Part shown: one piece after another, positions 57,701-64,000 of the stretch
Numbering within the stretch: the first letter of the stretch is position 1
Layout: every line of letters starts with the position of its first letter
NCBI GenBank assembly: GCA_035771175.1
Contig: CM069607.1
Location: 4,571,501-4,635,500 of the forward strand
DNA length: 64,000 nucleotides
Direction: 5' to 3'
Source: Paratinospora sagittata
Lineage: Eukaryota; Streptophyta; Magnoliopsida; Ranunculales; Menispermaceae
Translations under genes and position numbers: made by a program
The notes under the pieces: model-generated
Databases searched by the model: none
What the model saw: only the letters and a program-made list of their open reading frames with translations
What the model was told of the DNA's origin: nothing

Positions 57701-59100
57701 ATCTTTATATAAATTGCCGCATTTGTATACCCAGTTACATATTAAAAATCCTCCACTACATCTAGCTTATAAATTAAAATCATAATTTGAAAACATTATT
57801 ATAGCTACTATAAAAATAGTTATAAGATACCTTCTTTTTTTTCTTTTCTTAGAAAGTTATAAGATACTTGATAAAATAGTTTATATTATATTGATTTTGA
57901 TTATTGACAACGTACGTTATATGTCGTTTGACATCTAATCTTAAAAATAATAAATTATAAATAAATATTGACAAGTACACATCAACATTCTTTAAACGTA
58001 TAAGGACGTACGTGGGTCTTCCCTTTTGACATCGTATAAATCATAATAAAAGGCAATAAACAAATATAATACTTTACTTTCTGGTCAATTTGAAGAATAC
58101 ATGTATTATTATAATGAAATAATTGAGGAATCAAGAAGGTTGAGGATGGAACAAGGAGAAGGTGTTGGTGGGCCCAATTAATTAATTCATTCATGTCTCT
58201 TTTTTTTTATCCATTCGTTCTTATATTTGCTTCTTTTGATAAATGCAGAAGACATTTCTTAGTTTAATGGTTAGTACCCTCATTCAAATTACGAAACTTC
58301 GATTTCGCCCTAAACTTTGACCTTCAAAAATCAGAATTAATTCGAAAAAGTTTAATTCAACATGAAAAATTTTTATAAAAATTTACTAAATTAAAAAAGT
58401 TTAGAGAATTTTTGTATATATGCTTAAATATCTAAATTTATTGTAGTATAAACTAAAAACTAATATAAATAGACACTTTTAATACATAAAAATATCAATA
58501 AGTGACCTAACAAAATCAATATTGTTAAGTGAGTTGATGAATTTGAATGACGGCTTTTGGTCTTAATTTATTTTCTTTATTTTGATATTTAATTTTGTGA
58601 TGACTTGCTTCTCGACCATATAATTTACTAGTTTGAATTCTATCATGCTTAATTTATTAGTTTATTATTTGAATGTGTTGTTTATTAATCTTGTTTCATT
58701 AGGAAATCTTTTAATTTATTTTTAAGTTTTTATCTTATTTCGACTTTAACTATTTATTTATTTTGCTTCGTTTCTTTTTTTTTTGGTAAAACATATATCA
58801 TAAACTACATAATTTGTTACCTTGTTAAATTATTTTTTAAAATTTATATTGCTATGTTGGTTGATGAAGTTGAAAATAATACATAATTATTAGTGTTTTT
58901 TTTTTGTTTTTTATTGATGAAGTAACATATTTTTTACTTCTCTGTCTAATTTCATCGAATTTTGTCGAATTTTATCGAATTTTTGTATTTTTTTATTGAA
59001 AAACTAAATTTTTGTCGAAGTTTATCGAATTATTTAGTGAATTTTTACATTTTTTATTTTACATCCCACTTTTTACTTCAATGGTAAAAAAACAGAAAAA
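51748..59100. other. Long gene-free region
   Basis: No coding gene is supported in about 7 kb. Visible items are a decayed MITE-like pair of ends around 52925-53130 (TTTGGTTTGGGATTC / GAATAACCAACC), a diverged internal repeat at 53750-53950, a T-run at 54816-54828 that may be a LINE or SINE tail on the minus strand, and B-box-like sequences at about 57415 (GAGTTCGATTCC) and 58300. The 52440-52860 stretch is less AT-rich and includes CCAATCA and TTTATATAAAG, like a detached promoter, but no ORF follows. Confidence 0.4.
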
Positions 59101-59430
59101 ATTCGGCTAATTTTGCCGAAATTCGGCTAATTTTTAGTCCTTGCTTACATCTCCTCACAATAAGTCGTGAGTTCAATTCCTTTCGCTCACAAATATAATG
59201 GTGATTATGTTAAATGTTACTCGTTATCTTAAGCTATCCAATCATGGTATTAGCAAATGAAATAAAATAAATGAGTTTGCCAAAAAAAAATTAGTTTAAT
59301 GGTTGACACCTTACGTCTCTTCGCAAGAGATTGTGAGTTCAATTCATCTCACTTATAAATGTAAAATTAGTTATGCTGAATGTTACTCATAGTCATTCAG
59401 AGTCTTACAAGGGTCCCCTTGTAAACACAT
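59101..59430 (+). mobile_element. Two adjacent SINE-like copies
   Basis: GTGAGTTCAATTCMTYTCRCTY (M, Y and R mark differences) followed by ATAAAT/ACAAAT, ATGTTAAATGTTACTC or ATGCTGAATGTTACTC occurs at about 59167-59225 and again at about 59332-59390. TTAGTTTAATGGTTGACACC before the second copy looks like a pol III A box, and GAGTTCAATTC like a B box. The two copies are diverged by about one base in eight by eye. Confidence 0.5.
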
Positions 59431-59869
59431 TTATTGAGTTAACTCGTTCAATGATGTCAAATTAATGTATACAATGTGAGAATGCATTGATGAAAAAAAA
59501 TACCATTTTGCTATCTTCTAATATTTTGCTGTTTAAATAATTATTTTTATTTTTATTTAATTTTGATATTATGAAGCCTAGTGTTGTAATTCGGATTTTT
59601 TCTGGACTTGTTTTGTACAACTTCAACTTATGGTTTATATAAACACATTTATTATTTATAAGCTGTTATAAATATGTTACCGACAACTTGTTTAGCAAAA
59701 CACTCTTAAAATTTATTTATTTTAAGCAGAAGCTAATTAAACTTAACAAAATGACTAAACACATGGCAATTGCTTGTAAGAAATCACTTGTAATAGAGAA
59801 AAATGCCCGTGCACGATTAGAGTTCAAATTTTCTGCCAGAAAGAAAGTTGAGATTGATTTATATAAGAA

Positions 59870-60273
59870 AAATTCTCGTGGGATTTGCTGCTTCTTGAGA
59901 AAGGAGGGGAAAGAGGTGTTCTTTCCGTGTCGTTGGTGCTTGTCGCTGGTCTATTAGGGTTTCTGTTCTTGAAGCTCACCCGACCGGCTCGCCGCAACCA
60001 TGCCTCTACTGCTTGGGCTTTCTCTAAGCGATAGAGGCGAGGATGTAGGTTAGATAAAATATTTAGTAGTAAGTTGTGCCCTAGTTCTATCTAAGTTAAT
60101 AGTTAAAATCTTATGTAAATAAGGGGATTTTGCCAAGGGTTTTATTGTTTTGTTGCGGGGGTTATCCTCTTGTTCTAGTGATTTGTTTTTTGTTGCAAGG
60201 TATCAATGTACTCCAATTTAGAAATCTTATGAGAATGGAATGAATCTTTGACATAAAAAAAAAAAAAAAAAAA
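59870..60273 (+). mobile_element. 5'-truncated LINE 3' end
   Basis: The segment has the look of a plant L1 3' UTR: GC-richer start, GGGGGTTATCCTC, then TGGAATGAATCTTTGACAT directly followed by an 18-base A-run (60256-60273). No ORF2 domain is left. The left limit is approximate. The 89-codon ORF at 59688-59957 overlaps it and shows no domain. Confidence 0.5.
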
Positions 60274-62560
60274 TCCAAACACTTTGACTAATTTGTTTTA
60301 GAGATCAACTCCTAATTTGACCGTATAAAAGGTTAACAGATTAATTCACTATGACATTTCAAAACTACTTCAACTCAATTCAATTAGGCTTTTTTTATTT
60401 AAAATGAGGTCAGCTGTATAAATTTGCTTTATACAAAGCAAAGTCTCAACATTTAAACGTAGGAACCCTTCATATAATTTGATTGAATAGATTCATGTCA
60501 TAATTGATCTGACGAGATTTTATGGTGGCTGTTAACTCTCTGACGCAATCCTCGTTCTTTATCCGAACTTTTTACTAACCATATGACAAATTTTACTTTG
60601 ACCTTTCAAACCATTAGATTATTAGGAGTTCTCTACCTACAAGCCATATGTAATTTTAGCCGTATCCTCGCAATCTTGCTTTCCCGAGTCAAATATATAC
60701 CATCATAGTACTAATGCCATAGTCTAAGTTTCAATCATTAACTTAATTTTTAAAGATTTTTCTTATTCAGAACTTTCATTTAAAGACTAAATTGTATTTC
60801 ATTTGGATTGTGACACCATTAGGCTTCAACTACCAATCTTGTCTTCAAGTCTAATTACTGCCACGCGTCCGGTGTGAATTTTGGGGAGCATTATTTATCT
60901 GTGCAGGCACTGAGCACTGGAACAGACCTCGGGGGTCAAGTGCCAACCATGCTGGAAAATTCAAGCCTAACAAAGAATAATTGTACTTACGATTGAGGAA
61001 TCTTTCAAATGGAGGCAAGCCAAAATTTGATATATTTTCCTTATGATTTTTAATAAGATTATGGAAGAATTTCGTGAGTTTTCTAATGCTCCTAATGATT
61101 TAAAGGTATCTAACCCTTTTCTATTAAGTAAGGGCTAGTTTAATTAGTATTAAAATGTGTCACCTAAGTACTTTTTTTTAATAAATTATAAATTTTTGTT
61201 GAAGCTTAAAATGATGGATGGGTGTGTACTATATATAACATGGTGTTGTACAGTTCTTATCAGCAGAGAGTTTGGTAAAGGATCACAATCTTATGATATA
61301 TTGCAAAAAGGTTGTTTTTGGACCTCGGCCTTTCTCTAATTATATCAAATTGGTTATATAAATTTGTTTCATGCCACTCTTGATTTGATAAAATTTTATA
61401 TTAACTATTTGCTATTTAACATTGTTCTCCTATTTTTATTTGAGTTTGAGGTGGACTATTTCTTTTTATTTTTATTTTTTATTATCAGGATTTCGGTGAT
61501 AGGTGATGTCCTCTTTCCGCTTCGTCTGGACTTAAGGTAATTGTCAGACGCCGAAACGGAAACATCTCTCAACGATATTTTCTGCATCCATAAACATTTA
61601 AAATCGATATTGTTTAAGCGACCATGGTCCTTTCCACTCAAGCTATCCCTCGTTGGTGAGATCGACTATATTAGCACGCATGTAAGTGTACTCAACACTG
61701 CCCAATTAAGAAATAAAATTTTAGGTAGTAAATTTATATTACATTTAATAAGAATATAGTTCAAATCTCTTTAGGTGAATTCATTTGGTCACAACTTTAT
61801 GATTATACTATGGCTAAACAAGAATAATATCTAAAAAATTGAGATTGCATTTGGAAACAAGAATAATATCTAAAAAGAAAATAAAAATAAAAAATGATTT
61901 TTTATTATTTTTAAAAAATAATTTGTTCTCTTAACAAAGAAGTAAAAATAATATTTTTAAAATTTTTGAAACCAAATAAATTTTTAATATTTTTTAATAT
62001 AAAAAATTATATCTGAATCACAATCCAAACAGAACTTAGTTTCCATGGTTCTAACAATTTAACCAAATCTATTTCCTCTTCTGTATGTGGGTCTATTGTA
62101 TACTATTTTTGAATACTCTAACATTTTAAGAATTTCTTACCCCCTTTCTATTATTAAAATAGACAAAAAAAGAAGAAGGAAATTTAGCATCGGTTATACT
62201 CATAATTTAAAACTTTATCATTTAAAAAGATAAAATTCTAATTAATAAAAGATTCACCTTTATCTGTAACAGATACTACAATCGCTCGATAAAGATGTTA
62301 AAAGGAAGAATCATCCATACGACCTTGACGCAACCAACTGAAAAAACAAAGCAAGCCGGCGATGAGCAAAGAACAACTCCCCCACCCCCAATGCAACGCT
62401 AGTTGCTGAAAGGAGCAACTTAGCAAGCAAAGTCAAAATTTGGCTGCGAGAGAGAGAGACAGAATAATGGCATAACGGAATAAAAGAACCCCAAAGGAGA
62501 AAAACAACGCTGCAGCAGCGGTAGCGGTAGTAGTAGCAGAGGTATCCCGCACGTTCTCAC
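60274..62560. other. Gene-free spacer upstream of the nucleoside hydrolase gene
   Basis: No supported gene. A degenerate MITE with ends ATTGCATTTGGAAACAAG and (reverse complement) TTCTGTTTGGATTGTGATTC spans about 61848-62035, with AACAAGAATAATATCTAAAAA duplicated at 61817 and 61856. Confidence 0.4.
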
Positions 62561-62972
62561 ATCTTTCAACTCTCTCTCTCTCTCTCTTATAAGTTATTAA
62601 CTACTCTTCTACTAGTTCTAGACCCCCCCACCCACAATAGGCAGTAGTTCCGAATTTCTACCAGAGCCACGCGCTCCTCTTGTCTCGCTCTCTCTGTTTT
62701 TCGTACTCTTCACTTTTCTCTTCTCATTCTTTCAGATTCTGCCGGAGAAGAAGAAGAAGAATAAGCAGAAGGCTGTTCGATCGATTTTTCCGGAATCCGT
62801 TGTCCGTCGCTGTTTCCGGCGCATCACCGGTTTGAAACTTAACGCAGATTTTTTATTTTTATTTTTTCCTGTTTGTCTCTGTTTTTGTTGGTCTTCATCT
62901 GGAGTGGAAGATTTGTTTGTGTGTTTTGGCAGAGGATTGGAAGAAGAGGAAGCTGAGAGCGACCGGTGAGCA
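62561..62972 (+). promoter_or_regulatory. 5' leader of the nucleoside hydrolase gene
   Basis: A (CT)n tract at about 62572-62587, a GAAGAAGAAG stretch and GC-richer sequence precede the ATG. A possible 5' UTR intron runs from about 62831 (CACCG|GTTTGA) to 62931 (TTTGGCAG|AGGATTGG), with a T-rich interior. The donor is weak, so this is tentative. Confidence 0.4.
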
Positions 62973-64000
62973 ATGTTGAGGAGAGGAGTAGTTGTGTGTT
63001 TGCTGGTTTTGTTTGGATTTCTTGGAGCGGAGATCTTGTCTGCGGATGCTCGGCCTCGTCGGATTCTTCTAGATACGGATGTTGATACGGACGACTTCTT
63101 CGCTCTTTTGTATCTGTTGAAGTTGAACAGATCCGAAATCGACTTGAAGGTTACGCTTTTGTCTCTCTGTTTTCGTCTGAGTTTAGTTCAGTTGCTAGTG
63201 TCGTTACTCTGATAAGAATCTAATTAATTAACTAGTTCTTGATTTAAGTTCTTCAAGTGTTTAGTTCGGAAGTAAAATTCTGAATTTCGAAATCGGTAGC
63301 AAGGATAAGCAGAGAGCTTGAGATAGAATCATTTTTCAGGTTCTTTTCTGTGTGCAGGAAGTCCTAATAAGAAGGTTAGCGATTAGAATTGAATCAGAGT
63401 CAAATGGCGACTCTGTTGCATTTTCATTTGCACAATTTTGAAAATCAGACGAGCTTGGCTTGCTCTTTTGAGAATTCAGTATGTTTTGAGTAAAAATGAA
63501 TGTTTTCTAACTACCTGATTCTGCCAATTTGGAATTACATCTGTTTTTTTTTTTTTTTTTTTTCTGTGATACTAAATTGATTGAACTACTGTCTGTTGCA
63601 AGAGTAGGAAAAAGGACTGACTTGATTCACTGTTGATGCGGCCACAATTTATTTGCTCTGTACCAAAATGCGATGAGATTGTAAACTGGATTGATAATTA
63701 TCTTGTGCAGGCAGTTACTATCAACACAAATGCTTGGACTAATGCTGGACATGCAGTTAATCAACTGTATGATATTCTTTACATGATGGATCGTGACGAT
63801 GTTATGGTTGGAGTTGGAGGTGAAGGTGGAATATTACCAAATGGTACCATTCTGCCAAATGTTGGTGGATATCTTCCAATAATTGAACAGGTGCAAAGAA
63901 GTATTTTTTAAACATGTATTTAGTTATCTACATAACTTAGAGATTCAATGCTAGCAAAGCTCATATCATCTTTTGATAGGCTCATGGATTCTTTTCTCAT
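62973..64000 (+). CDS. NSH3: Nucleoside hydrolase, secreted NSH3 type (5' part)
   Basis: Two exons are visible: 62973-63149 (59 codons) and 63711-63890 (60 codons), both phase 0 with GT-AG borders (TTGAAG|GTTACG, TGTGCAG|GCAGTT, GAACAG|GTGCAA). The third exon lies beyond the window. Residues 1-27 are a signal peptide ([17 protein letters not shown]). The nucleoside hydrolase metal site [18 protein letters not shown] follows at about 33-50. Exon 2 continues with [33 protein letters not shown] and YLPIIEQ. The enzyme would split purine ribonucleosides such as inosine or adenosine in the apoplast for salvage. The plant NSH3 family is a long two-domain protein of almost 900 residues; only the start of the first domain is here. 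Confidence 0.9.

Overview
The window looks like nuclear DNA of a dicotyledonous plant. It is AT-rich, its genes have GT-AG introns and CT-rich leaders, and long gene-free stretches are filled with remnants of LINE, SINE, Ty1/copia, large-LTR, hAT and MITE elements. No bacterial-style operon, CRISPR array, rRNA gene or convincing tRNA gene is visible.

Genes in order: a gibberellin receptor of the GID1 family (+, CDS 5558-7082, two exons); a P-class pentatricopeptide repeat protein (-, 19073-20955, two exons); a 700-residue tail-anchored coiled-coil protein (-, 23201-25303, one exon); a secreted leucine-rich-repeat protein (-, 32942-34147, one exon); a 102-residue one-pass membrane protein (+, 35664-36089, two exons); a mitochondrial-type ribosomal protein bL32 assembled from three small exons (-, 38558-40270); and the first two coding exons of a secreted nucleoside hydrolase of the NSH3 type (+, from 62973, running off the right edge). 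They look like independent housekeeping, hormone and organelle genes. Nothing in their order suggests a shared pathway.

Mobile DNA: the left edge is the 3' part of a LINE (zinc-knuckle and RNase H domains, then an A-run). A copia LTR with its primer-binding site and a broken gag lies at 21814-22456. MITEs and hAT-like non-autonomous elements occur at 11180-11716, 11717-11926, 12340-12956, 16835-17571, 20349-20560 (in the PPR intron), 26120-26242, 28265-28539 and elsewhere. Large LTR-like blocks with TGTAA...GTGACA ends lie at 28556-31058, 42423-45411 (rearranged) and 48868-51742 (perfect 5-bp target duplication, with a hAT MITE nested inside). A degenerate autonomous hAT element on the minus strand (about 48388 down to 45412) carries a minisatellite in its leader intron and a MITE inside its coding region, and is cut by one of the LTR-like blocks.

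The most unusual structures are a ~450-bp inverted repeat at 42421-42872 with a TATA motif in each arm, the nested hAT/MITE/LTR block at 42186-48388, a pair of overlapping upstream ORFs in the GID1 leader, and a cluster of four CACGTG boxes between the LRR and small membrane protein genes. I found no gene set that amounts to a new multi-gene system; the interest is in regulation and transposon architecture. All calls come from reading the sequence; no homology search was run.
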